From: Dehalococcoidales bacterium
GTDB taxonomy: Bacteria > Chloroflexota > Dehalococcoidia > Dehalococcoidales > Fen-1064
Length of the DNA: 49,241 nucleotides
Assembly (NCBI GenBank): GCA_035529395.1
Contig: DATKWT010000043.1
Coordinates: 1-49,241, forward strand
Reading direction: 5' to 3'
In this document: in pieces, positions 41,298-49,173 of the stretch
How positions within the stretch are numbered: position 1 is the stretch's first letter
How the letters are laid out: every line of letters starts with the position of its first letter
Notes under the pieces: generated by a model
The model's database searches: none
Told to the model about the DNA's origin: nothing
Seen by the model: only the letters and a program-made list of their open reading frames with translations
Translations under genes and position numbers: made by a program

Positions 41298-42491
41298 ATG
41301 GACATAGTTCCCAACGTAGTCCGGACTACTACCCGAAGACCGAATAAGGTGACTATGAGAAGCGAAAGGATTCTGATTGTTGAGGCTGACAAGCGCCTCA
41401 GGCTCTCCAGGGTCGACGTTCTCACGCGGGACGGCTACTCCGTTACCGGCGTTGCTACCATTGAAAAGGCGGTCCGGGTAGCCAGAGAGGAGCCTTTGGA
41501 ACTTCTCATCATTGGTAGAGAGCAGCCGGTATTGCTGGACGCACTTCCAGGCCAGTTCCCACCGGAGATGAGTATTCTGATGATAGTTCCAGAAAATACC
41601 ATTGGCCGTATCACCGAGAATGCCGGGACAGGAATATGCTCCTTCCTGATTCCACCGGTCACACCACGCAGGTTGAAGGAAAGGGTTGCTCGGGTTATCG
41701 ATAACGCAAGGCAGGTCAAGGAGAGCATCCGGGGCGAACTCCTTACCTCCCTGGAGAACAGCAGGATGTCCGGCAGCGGTAAAAAGCAGTACATTCAAAT
41801 GCAGAGACTACTCCAGGAAATATCCACAGCTCAGGAGAATGAGCGCCGTCGGGTAGCCATTGAAATCCACGATGGTGTTGCCCAGTGGATGGTCGGGGCC
41901 TCATATGGTATCAAGGCATGCAGCATCCTCGTTTCTGAACTGAGACTGGACGACCTGCAGCGAGAACTGGCCGAGACCGGACAGGCGGTGCAGAGAAGTA
42001 TCAAAGAACTGCGTCGCACCATTGCTAACCTGCGCCCGCTCCCGCTGGAGGAACTGGGACTTGTCGCTGCCATTCGCCAGGTAGCGACAACACTTGCCGA
42101 AGATGGTATCATATGTCACACTGAGGTAGACGTAGACCTGCCCAGGCTTTCTATCCCTGAGGAGACTACAACCTACCGGATAATACAGGAGATGCTGAAC
42201 AATGTCAGGCGGCACTCCGGGGCGAGTGAGGTAACCGTGCACATGCAATACCACGACGGTATGTACTCGGTGGCTGTCAGCGATAACGGGCAGGGCTTCG
42301 CCCCGGAAGAGGTGCTGAACAATGAGATGTCGGCGATGCACATGGGCCTTATCGGTATGAAGGAACGCGCCGGACTGCTCGGCGGCTACCTGACAATAGA
42401 CAGCGGTCACGGAAAGGGAACCGCTATGCGTTTTTCCTTCCCCGTTTCCATTCGGGAGACTGTGAAGGCAACATCAACAGTACGAGATTGA
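41298..42491 (+). CDS. NarL-type sensor histidine kinase with N-terminal pseudo-receiver
   Basis: A 397-residue cytosolic kinase. Residues about 22-140 fold like a receiver (RILIVEADKRLRLSRVDVLTRDGYSV) but the phospho-acceptor position reads LLIIGRE, so Asp is missing and the domain cannot be phosphorylated in the usual way. The kinase part is HisKA_3: ENERRRVAIEIHDGVAQW carries His191, followed by a HATPase domain with EMLNNVRRHSGAS, VSDNGQGF and GLIGMKERAGLLGG. Such kinases pair with LuxR-type regulators; one starts 12 bp downstream. Start is uncertain: ATG 41298, or ATG 41355 with AAGGTGA just upstream. Confidence 0.9.
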   Translation: MDIVPNVVRTTTRRPNKVTMRSERILIVEADKRLRLSRVDVLTRDGYSVTGVATIEKAVRVAREEPLELLIIGREQPVLLDALPGQFPPEMSILMIVPENTIGRITENAGTGICSFLIPPVTPRRLKERVARVIDNARQVKESIRGELLTSLENSRMSGSGKKQYIQMQRLLQEISTAQENERRRVAIEIHDGVAQWMVGASYGIKACSILVSELRLDDLQRELAETGQAVQRSIKELRRTIANLRPLPLEELGLVAAIRQVATTLAEDGIICHTEVDVDLPRLSIPEETTTYRIIQEMLNNVRRHSGASEVTVHMQYHDGMYSVAVSDNGQGFAPEEVLNNEMSAMHMGLIGMKERAGLLGGYLTIDSGHGKGTAMRFSFPVSIRETVKATSTVRD

Positions 42492-42502
42492 GGGATGTAG
42501 CG

Positions 42503-43144
42503 ATGAGTGAATCACGAACTATTAAAGTACTGCTGGTCGATGACCATCATGTGGTCCGTGAGGGACTGCGGCGGATACTGGAAATGGACGATGCAATAGA
42601 CGTTATCGGCGAGGCCAGGAGTGGCGAAGAAGCCGTGGCCAAAGCTGTGGCGCTGTCACCGGACGTCATTGTTATGGATCTCAAGATGCCCGGGATGGAC
42701 GGCATTGCCGCCACCCGCGAGATAAAGGGGAAATTACCCGATGTCAACGTGCTGGTGCTGACGCTCTATGCCGAGGACTTCGTGAAGCAGGCTATGGAAG
42801 CCGGCGTAGCCGGGTACCTGCTCAAGGACAGTGATTCCGAGCAGATAACCAGGGGAGTCCACCAGGTATATGAAGGCCTTTCGCCGATTGCACCATCTCT
42901 CACCCGGGGTCTGGTGACCGAGTTTGCCAAGCTCAGCCGGAGCAGTCGCTCCTCAGTTCTTACCCCACGGCAGGTGGATATACTCAAGCTGATTGCCGAG
43001 GGGGAGAGCGGCAAGTCTATCGGGGAACACCTCTTCCTGAGCACATCCACGGTGAAGCGGGAGGTACGGCACATCTTTGACAAGCTGGGTGTGAACGACC
43101 GCGCCCACGCTGTCTCCGAGGCTATGAAGCGGAGCCTTCTCTAG
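42503..43144 (+). CDS. NarL/FixJ-type response regulator, copy 1
   Basis: A 213-residue regulator. Receiver: VDDHHVVREGL, phospho-acceptor Asp59 in VIVMDLKMPGMDG, LTLYAED and LLKDSDSEQI. The C-terminal LuxR helix-turn-helix (about 147-205) has LTPRQVDILKLIAEGESGKSI and LSTSTVKREVRHIFDKLGVNDR. It is probably phosphorylated by the kinase at 41298. ATG 42503 is preferred over the TTG at 42488. Strong similarity to the gene at 43411 shows a duplication. Confidence 0.94.
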   Translation: MSESRTIKVLLVDDHHVVREGLRRILEMDDAIDVIGEARSGEEAVAKAVALSPDVIVMDLKMPGMDGIAATREIKGKLPDVNVLVLTLYAEDFVKQAMEAGVAGYLLKDSDSEQITRGVHQVYEGLSPIAPSLTRGLVTEFAKLSRSSRSSVLTPRQVDILKLIAEGESGKSIGEHLFLSTSTVKREVRHIFDKLGVNDRAHAVSEAMKRSLL

Positions 43145-43324
43145 TCACATGTCATCCCCTGTACTGTCTTCATCACGCAGCCTTTCCTTCCCCGGATTCC
43201 CGGTTCGCCTGGGTCATGGCTATGCCCTACAGGTACTATGTAAATGTTCCCTATAGCCACGAAAGATTACCTCTTTAGTCCTCTTTTGCTGACTATTTAG
43301 ACCTTACGGATGGTTGGAGAACAT

Positions 43325-43381
43325 GAGAAAATAGCATCAGAGCATAGAGAATGCTCTCACCGGATGAGAGAATAGTCTCAC
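43325..43381 (+). promoter_or_regulatory. Three phased direct repeats, candidate operator of the second LuxR-type regulator
   Basis: GAGAAAATAGCATC (43325), GAGAATGCTCTCAC (43347) and GAGAATAGTCTCAC (43368) are repeats 21-22 bp apart, ending 30 bp before the regulator start. Spacing of two helical turns puts them on the same face of DNA, as in sites for dimeric LuxR/NarL regulators. The 43145-43410 gap holds no ORF. Confidence 0.5.
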
Positions 43382-43410
43382 TGAAGATGATTGGTTAGAG
43401 AGAGGGCAGG

Positions 43411-44094
43411 ATGAATACTGGGCTACTTTCCGATACCATTGCAGCCATAACGGCGGAGAAAACCGGGGTTATCCGTGTGCTTGTCGTCGATGACCATCAC
43501 GTGGTACGTGAAGGTCTGCGGCGGATGCTTGAACTGGAAAGCAGCATACAGGTAGTCGGTGAGGCAAGAAGCGGCGAAGAGGCTATCGCCAAGGCTATCT
43601 CGCTGTCACCGGATGTCATCGTCATGGACCTTAAGATGCCCGGGATGGACGGGATCACCGCCACTCGTGAGATAAAACAGAGAATGCCGGATATAGGCAT
43701 ACTGGTACTGACACTGTACGCCGAAGATTATGTGAAGCAGGCCGTGGAGGCCGGTGTATCCGGCTACCTGCTCAAGGACAGTGACTGCGAGCAGATAACA
43801 CGCGCCATAGAAGAAGTATATCAAGGCCTTTGCCCGATAGCCCCCTCTCTCACCCGGGAGCTGGTCATGGAATACGCCGAGCTCAGCCGGACCAGCCGGT
43901 CTTCGATACTAACCAAACGACAGATCGAGATACTGAAGCTGATTGCCGATGGTGAGAACGGCAAGGAAATCGGTAGCCGTCTTTTCATCAGTACCTCCAC
44001 CGTGAAGCGGGAAATCCGCCAGATCCTTGCCAAACTCAAGGTAAGCGACCGCGCCCAGGCAGTATCCGAGGCAATCAAGAGAAGACTCATCTAG
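43411..44094 (+). CDS. NarL/FixJ-type response regulator, copy 2
   Basis: A 227-residue paralogue of the regulator at 42503. Receiver with VDDHHVVREGL, Asp73 in VIVMDLKMPGMDG, LTLYAEDYVKQAVEAG and LLKDSDCEQI; C-terminal LuxR domain with LTKRQIEILKLIADGENGKEI and ISTSTVKREIRQILAKLKVSDR. It has an N-terminal extension of about 15 residues before the receiver. The ribosome binding site GAGAGAGGGCAGG precedes the ATG. Unlike copy 1 it has its own 265-bp upstream region with phased repeats, so it may be expressed separately. Confidence 0.94.
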   Translation: MNTGLLSDTIAAITAEKTGVIRVLVVDDHHVVREGLRRMLELESSIQVVGEARSGEEAIAKAISLSPDVIVMDLKMPGMDGITATREIKQRMPDIGILVLTLYAEDYVKQAVEAGVSGYLLKDSDCEQITRAIEEVYQGLCPIAPSLTRELVMEYAELSRTSRSSILTKRQIEILKLIADGENGKEIGSRLFISTSTVKREIRQILAKLKVSDRAQAVSEAIKRRLI

Positions 44095-44555
44095 CCCATA
44101 CCCCCCCATGTTCCATGGGCTCCATGCCCCATGTGCCCCATGCCCCATGTCCCACATGGGCCCCATGTCCCACATGGGCCCCCACTGCCATCCACCTTGT
44201 TACCCCTTCCTGACCTGATGAGGTCAGCCCGTTTGCCCCCCGGTGCTACCGCATTGCCCCACACAAGGCCACGAAACCTGCTTGTTTGGTTCCCTATTCC
44301 TGTCTGCTAAGACCTTACGCCCCGCTCGTATGCATGAGACAATTATTACTATGAGATGCAGGACGTCTTATATTATGGTGGCGAGCAGGACCACCGGCAG
44401 TCCAGGTACTGACCCCGGGCCACGAAATCGTGGGTGGTGTTTTTATGCCCGACTGCGGGAAATAATGCGTCTGGCTGTCACCCGGGACGGCTCCCTGCTC
44501 TCAGGGGATGCACCTTGTAGTGGTGTATCGGAGAGTAGCGACTTTGAGTAGCGGA
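44095..44555 (+). other. Intergenic region with CCCATG low-complexity repeats
   Basis: About 460 bp between the second LuxR-type regulator and the hybrid kinase. It opens with a CCCATG-rich stretch (44103-44180). The rest shows no coding frame I can support; the in-frame extension upstream of 44556 lacks conserved residues. Confidence 0.5.
44143..44178. repeat. Two tandem 18-bp palindromic units in a CCCATG-rich stretch
   Basis: ccccatgtcccacatggg occurs at 44143-44160 and again at 44161-44178 without mismatch. Each holds the inverted repeat CCCATGT-CCC-ACATGGG. Seven more CCATG-type words precede it from 44106. It follows the regulator stop by about 50 bp; strong local hairpins could act as a transcription barrier. 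Confidence 0.9.
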
Positions 44556-46934
44556 ATGACCGAGCTTCAGAAGACGGAGAGAGATTACCGGCGGATAGAC
44601 CGGAACTCCCTGTTCCTGCTGCTCCTGCTGACCGTACCGGCAGGAGTGATGGCGGTAGTCCTCTACCTGTGGTCGGATGCAGTGTGGGCCGCCCCGATAC
44701 CTTATAGTGCTGTGGGGATACTCGGCTCATTTGCCGCCCTGCTCCTGGCGGTCTTCCTCTTCGTACGATACCGGACACAACCTCGAATCCTCTATCTCAG
44801 CGCCGGTCTCCTGGCTATGGGCATAATCGATGGCTTCCATGCCGTCTCAACACCCGGGTCCACGGAGTTCGTCTGGCTGCATTCAACCGCCGGCATCATC
44901 GGTGGGGCCTTCTTCGTTCTCTACGCCCTTGCCGAGACAACGAGTCTCCGTGTACCGTCGGTCAAGGTCACAGCCAGGGGAGTCGGCGGGTTGTTCGGTG
45001 GGGTAGCCGCGGTCGCATTCATCTGCAGCGTTCTCCCGATGGTTCTTTCGGACGGTCTGCCCGCAGTGGCACAGAATGGCCAACTTACCGCCGTTGCCTG
45101 GACCTTGAACGCCGTGCCGGTGGCACTATTCTTCATTGCCGGTATCTGCCTGTTTCGCCAGTACCGCAAGACCGGTGCTAATGAGCTGTTCCTGCTGACC
45201 GCAATACTTATCTTCCTGTTCCAGGCATGCGAGGTTTTCTACTTCGCCACGCTATGGGGCGTCATCTGGTGGTTCTGGCAAGCAATGCGACTGGTGGTCT
45301 ATATGGCTGTTCTCGCCTACGTTCTCAAGGAGTACATACAGACCAGCGAGTCACTATCGGTCGAGATTGAGGAACGCACGAAGGCGGTACAGGCCCTCAG
45401 GGAGGCAGAGGAGGACTGGCGTAACTCCTTCAACTCACTGGAAGAGGTAATGCTCATCATTGACAGGGACTACAACATCGAGAAGGTGAATAGCAGCGGA
45501 CTGGCACTCCTCAAGAGAACCCACCAGCGAGCCGTCACGGGGCGGAAATGCTACCGCGTTATGCGCCATATGGATAAGCCCTGCGGATTCTGCCCCATCC
45601 GGCAGACGCTGGAGAACAAAACCGTAGAATCCGTAGAGCGGTACGACGAGATGTATAAACGGCATTACCACATGAAGAGTGCCCCGATGCTTGATGAAAA
45701 CGGCGAAATCACCAAGGTCATCTATTCCATGAGTGATATCACGGAACGAATAAACGCCGAAGCCAAGGAGAAAATACTGCAGAGGGAGCTCAGCCTGACC
45801 AGCCGCCTGGCTTCTATCGGCGAGGTTGCCGCCGGGATTACTCACGAGATAAACAACCCGCTGACCGGCGTGATTGCCTTCGCCCAGATGCTGATGCAGA
45901 TGGATGTTCCCAAAAACATGAGGGAAGCGGTGGAGGTGATTCACGACGGGGCAAACCGGGTGGTCGGGATTGTGGATAAGCTCCTCACCTTCGCACGCCG
46001 TAACCGTCCTGATAAAGAGTACGCAGACATCAACGACATCCTGACCAATACCCTGGCAATGCGCTCCTATGAAATGCGTATCAACAACATCAACGTATCG
46101 TACGACCTCGATGAAGATCTGCCTAAGACCATGGCCAATATCGGTAAGCTCCAGCAGGTGTTCCTGAATATCATCGTGAACGCAGAGCAGGCAATGGGAA
46201 GGGCACACGACGGGGGAGAGTTTTCCGTGAGGACCGAGAGAATCGACGGCAAGATACATGTTTCCCTGGCCGATGATGGTCCCGGGATTCCCGAAGGCAT
46301 CATCGATAAGCTGTTTGACCCCTTCTTCACGACGAGGATAGATGACGGTGGGACAGGATTGGGACTGAGTATCTCCTACGGAATTGTCAAGGAGCATGAC
46401 GGCAGGATATACGTCAGGAGTGTTCCCGACAAAGGGGCTACTTTCGTGATCGACCTGCCGATAGTGGCCGCAGTCCAGCAGCCGGAGCAGGAAGAGTTCT
46501 CTGTCCAGGAGTCGTCCAGGGTGACCTCGGCAAGGATACTGGTGGTGGATGATGAGCCACACATCTGCCGTGCCCTGGACAGGCTGCTAACCCACGAGGG
46601 GCACAAAGTAGACACCGCAGGCAATGCTAAAGCGGCCCTGCGCAAGATGTCAAAAACGCAATATGACCTTATCCTGCTGGACATCAGGATGCCGGGCATG
46701 AGTGGTATCGAGCTCTACCAGCGGATGAAGGAGGTAGTCCCGGTATTACAGCAAAGGGTAATCTGCGTAACCGGGGACGTTATCAGTGCCAAGAACAAGG
46801 CCTTCCTGGAGGAATCAGGAATACCTTGTATAGTCAAGCCATTCGGCGTTGATGAACTAATGAGCTTGGTAAAACAAGTACTGGGAGGGGAGATTGAAGA
46901 TGCACAAATCACGTATTCTCATAGTGGACGATGA
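44556..46934 (+). CDS. Membrane hybrid histidine kinase (seven-helix sensor, PAS, kinase, receiver)
   Basis: A 792-residue protein. The N-terminal half (about 20-250) has about seven to eight membrane helices with GIIDGFHAVSTPG between, like MASE-type membrane sensors. A PAS domain (about 280-390) carries GRKCYRVMRHM and KPCGFCPIRQTLE cysteines. The kinase core has His430 in AGITHEINNPLTG, NIIVNAEQA, DDGPGIPEGIIDKLF and GGTGLGLS. A C-terminal receiver has VVDDEPHICRAL and Asp709 in LILLDIRMPGMSG. It can thus phosphorylate itself and relay onward. ATG 44556 is used; the start at 44508 adds unconserved residues. The 3' end overlaps the next regulator by 35 bp, a sign of coupling. Confidence 0.92.
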   Translation: MTELQKTERDYRRIDRNSLFLLLLLTVPAGVMAVVLYLWSDAVWAAPIPYSAVGILGSFAALLLAVFLFVRYRTQPRILYLSAGLLAMGIIDGFHAVSTPGSTEFVWLHSTAGIIGGAFFVLYALAETTSLRVPSVKVTARGVGGLFGGVAAVAFICSVLPMVLSDGLPAVAQNGQLTAVAWTLNAVPVALFFIAGICLFRQYRKTGANELFLLTAILIFLFQACEVFYFATLWGVIWWFWQAMRLVVYMAVLAYVLKEYIQTSESLSVEIEERTKAVQALREAEEDWRNSFNSLEEVMLIIDRDYNIEKVNSSGLALLKRTHQRAVTGRKCYRVMRHMDKPCGFCPIRQTLENKTVESVERYDEMYKRHYHMKSAPMLDENGEITKVIYSMSDITERINAEAKEKILQRELSLTSRLASIGEVAAGITHEINNPLTGVIAFAQMLMQMDVPKNMREAVEVIHDGANRVVGIVDKLLTFARRNRPDKEYADINDILTNTLAMRSYEMRINNINVSYDLDEDLPKTMANIGKLQQVFLNIIVNAEQAMGRAHDGGEFSVRTERIDGKIHVSLADDGPGIPEGIIDKLFDPFFTTRIDDGGTGLGLSISYGIVKEHDGRIYVRSVPDKGATFVIDLPIVAAVQQPEQEEFSVQESSRVTSARILVVDDEPHICRALDRLLTHEGHKVDTAGNAKAALRKMSKTQYDLILLDIRMPGMSGIELYQRMKEVVPVLQQRVICVTGDVISAKNKAFLEESGIPCIVKPFGVDELMSLVKQVLGGEIEDAQITYSHSGR

Positions 46935-47595
46935 TATCGGTGTCGTGAAATCAGTCCGTGCCAATCTGAAGGCACGGAACTGGGAGACATTGGTCGCCAT
47001 GGATGGTGTCGAGGCGCTCGAAGTCATCGGACGGGAACAACCTGACCTGATTCTTCTGGACATAACCATGCCCAAGATGGACGGCTTTGAGGTCTGTCGA
47101 CAGGTTCGGGAGTGGTCACAGGTGCCGATTATCATGCTCAGCGCCCGCCGTAATGTCGAAGAGAAGGTCAGGTGCCTGAATATCGGGGCCGATGACTACG
47201 TCACCAAACCCTTCGGCGTGAACGAACTGACAGCAAGAGTCACGGCGGTACTGCGTCGCACCGGTGAATCAGGCATAGAGCCGACCGCCTCCAGCTTCAG
47301 TACCGGCGCCCTATTCGTCAATTTCGTGGAAAGACGAGTAACCATCGACGATAAGGAAGTCAAACTCACGCCAACGGAATACAACCTGCTGCAGGAACTT
47401 GTGCTTGGCGCAGACAGGGTCTTCTCCCACTCTACGTTACTTGGCAAGGTGTGGGGGCCGGAGTACGTCAGCGAAAGGGAGTACCTGCACGTCTTCGTAG
47501 GGCGTCTACGGAAGGAAATTGAAACAGACCCGACACATCCACAGTATATTATCACCGTGCCCGGCGTGGGCTACAAGTTCCAGACCGCATCCTGA
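46900..47595 (+). CDS. OmpR/PhoB-type response regulator
   Basis: A 231-residue regulator. Receiver: ILIVDDDIGVVKSVRANL, Asp54 in LILLDITMPKMDG, IIMLSARRN and YVTKPFGVNEL. The winged-helix output domain (about 130-231) has KLTPTEYNLLQELV, DRVFSHSTLLGKVWG and VGRLRKEIETDPTHPQYIITVPGVGYKF. ATG 46900 is chosen with GGGAGGGG 9 bp upstream; a TTG at 46894 is too close to it. It overlaps the hybrid kinase gene, its likely partner. PhoB-class proteins bind direct repeats of 11-bp period, which makes the TGACCC array at 48533 a possible target. Confidence 0.95.
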   Translation: MHKSRILIVDDDIGVVKSVRANLKARNWETLVAMDGVEALEVIGREQPDLILLDITMPKMDGFEVCRQVREWSQVPIIMLSARRNVEEKVRCLNIGADDYVTKPFGVNELTARVTAVLRRTGESGIEPTASSFSTGALFVNFVERRVTIDDKEVKLTPTEYNLLQELVLGADRVFSHSTLLGKVWGPEYVSEREYLHVFVGRLRKEIETDPTHPQYIITVPGVGYKFQTAS

Positions 47596-47631
47596 AGTCC
47601 TCAGCAACCCGCATCCCCCGACCACTATAGA

Positions 47632-47669
47632 AGGGTATCCGGACTCTCCTCCCCCGGATACCCTTTTTT
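47632..47669 (+). terminator. Rho-independent terminator of the signalling cluster
   Basis: gggtatccgg (47633-47642) and ccggataccc (47654-47663) form a 10-bp stem followed by TTTTTT, 37 bp after the last regulator stop. Confidence 0.93.
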
Positions 47670-47909
47670 ATTATATCTACATTACCTGAGCTTCCCCCCA
47701 GGACCCCTCTAAGACATCTTAGCAGTACCTCTACAGCCCTAACGACCCAACCTCTGGTGAATATGTTATTCAGCCCTCCCCAAACGTAAGGAAACTCGTC
47801 TCTATCTCCGGTATATCTTCTAGTCATCCGTCTCACAATTGACTTGACAACGCAGGCTGCCATTGCCAGACCGGCAAAGCCGTATCGCCGTATGCGAGAC
47901 GCCGCGCCA

Positions 47910-48031
47910 GTTGTCATCCTGATCGAAGCGAATGGATCTCGTGGTGGTGGGTAATGGGTTCTCCTTCCCCACCCCGGATTCTTCGTCGTCCTTCGGGTTA
48001 TTGAGAGGACGGACTCCTCCAGAATGACAAC
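47910..48031. repeat. Dispersed inverted-end repeat (gtcattctg type), 122 bp
   Basis: The ends gttgtcatcctg (47910-47921) and cagaatgacaac (48020-48031) are inverted copies with one mismatch. The body has gatcgaagcgaatggatctc and ggattcttcgtcgtccttcg, a pattern that recurs in intergenic DNA of Chloroflexota. No coding content. A related fragment is at 30759. Confidence 0.7.
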
Positions 48032-48063
48032 GTGGATTGTAAAGCCATTTACGAGACACTACA

Positions 48064-48393
48064 CCAGCAGGGTGCTGAAAAAGGGGAGTCCAGAGGGGGG
48101 TGCCCATTCTGATGGGCCTGCCCCTTCTGAGGGGCCCCGCCTCTTCTGAGAGGCGCCCCCTTTTGGCAGGGGTGTCTGGGCGTCATCCTTACAGAATGAC
48201 GTTAGCAGAATCCGAAACCGGATTCTGCCGGTGTCCCCCGGATATAATCTTTTCCCCCTTCCTCGGTAGGAAAGCTCTTCCTGTCCAGGAAGGGGAAGGC
48301 ACCGCCCCTTCTGAGGGGCCCCGCCTCTTCTGAGAGGCGCTCCATCCGGGACGCACGGGGTTCGGTCGAAAGAGTTTTTCAGCACACTCCTGG
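48064..48393. mobile_element. MITE-like repeat element, copy C (330 bp, best preserved)
   Basis: Terminal inverted repeats ccagcagggtgctgaaaaa (48064-48082) and tttttcagcacactcctgg (48375-48393) match at 17 of 19 positions. The body aligns with copy A (7890-8180) and, in its right half, with copy B (19112-19235). It has an extra duplicated cttctgaggggccccgcctc block compared with copy A. No reading frame resembles a transposase. No clear target-site duplication was identified by eye. Confidence 0.85.
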
Positions 48394-48532
48394 AGTTGCC
48401 CGTTACCCCAGGCCCTGTGCTCAAGCCGCTGTTCGCTCCATCATGACCCTCGGGCCAGCCCAGCCGGACTTATCTCACTCTCCAGTCATTACCTTCAGCA
48501 GAGACCCTGCCTCTACCTGTACTGATATGTGA

Positions 48533-48659
48533 TGACCCAATTGTGACCCCTTTTTGACCCAATTATGACCTGCAAGGGGGTGTTCTTTGTGGGTCAAAAG
48601 GACTATCATTCTGATACTCGGGCCACCAATCTGACCCCAGAAGGTCATGATTGTGACCC
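48533..48659 (+). promoter_or_regulatory. Array of TGACC(C) half-sites in 11-bp register
   Basis: TGACC(C) occurs at 48533, 48544, 48555 and 48566, spaced exactly 11 bp, and again at 48632 and 48654, which keep the same register (66 and 88 bp after 48566). A degenerate GGTCAT sits at 48643, and one inverted GGGTCA at 48591. Direct repeats of 11-bp period are the hallmark of PhoB/OmpR-type operators. The array ends 65 bp ahead of the small exported protein gene. Confidence 0.75.
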
Positions 48660-48723
48660 AGGGGTAAGCAGAACAGCGTAATAATGGTCCTCTGGCAAGC
48701 TGCCAGGGAGGGTGTGTACTGTA

Positions 48724-49158
48724 TTGGGCAAGTCGATAGGCGGATTACTAGTCGGTGTAATACTGGCAACGGTGCTCTTCATATGCCTGCCAGCCCCCTT
48801 TCCGATGGCGGCCACATCGGGGAATGCCAGCCAGCCGGAAACCCTCAGTGACAACATAACGGACAGCTACCAGAGTATCTCCTCGGTGCTGACGGAAGCG
48901 GCCAGCCAATTTCAGGACGAAGACCTGGCAATATTCTACGGCAAGCTGATAGACAGCTACGAGCTCGATGAAGGGTCTTCATGGCTGGCTCCGGATGACG
49001 GCTCGGACGACCCGGGGGTAGTGCCCGACATTGAGAAGATAATCCGCATGGCAATCACCCTGCCGCTGCTGGAAGTACGCGCTCAAATCCAGGATGAAGA
49101 TATCGCCGCATTCTACCAGGACTTCCTGGAGAAGGCCGGCTTTATAGAGGTAGAGTAG
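48724..49158 (+). CDS. Small exported protein with internal repeat
   Basis: A protein of about 144 residues. The N-terminus GKSIGGLLVGVILATVLFICLPAPFPMAATSG is a signal peptide or anchor. The mature part is acidic and holds two related segments, FQDEDLAIFYGKLID and IQDEDIAAFYQDFLE, with about 60 residues between. No known family. The start is uncertain: GGGAGGG (48706-48712) precedes a TTG at 48724 by 11 bp, while the GTG at 48712 overlaps that site. The TGACCC array upstream suggests strong regulation. Confidence 0.65.
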   Translation: MGKSIGGLLVGVILATVLFICLPAPFPMAATSGNASQPETLSDNITDSYQSISSVLTEAASQFQDEDLAIFYGKLIDSYELDEGSSWLAPDDGSDDPGVVPDIEKIIRMAITLPLLEVRAQIQDEDIAAFYQDFLEKAGFIEVE

Positions 49159-49173
49159 ACGGACAGAGGCCGA

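Noticed and set aside
44143-44178. Possible start of a CRISPR array
   Set aside because: The two identical units are directly adjacent with no spacer, are only 18 bp, and no cas gene is in the window.
45435-46562. Long minus-strand frame (375 codons) within the hybrid kinase gene
   Set aside because: Antisense to well-conserved PAS, HisKA and HATPase motifs; composition (many H, V, G) is that of a shadow frame.
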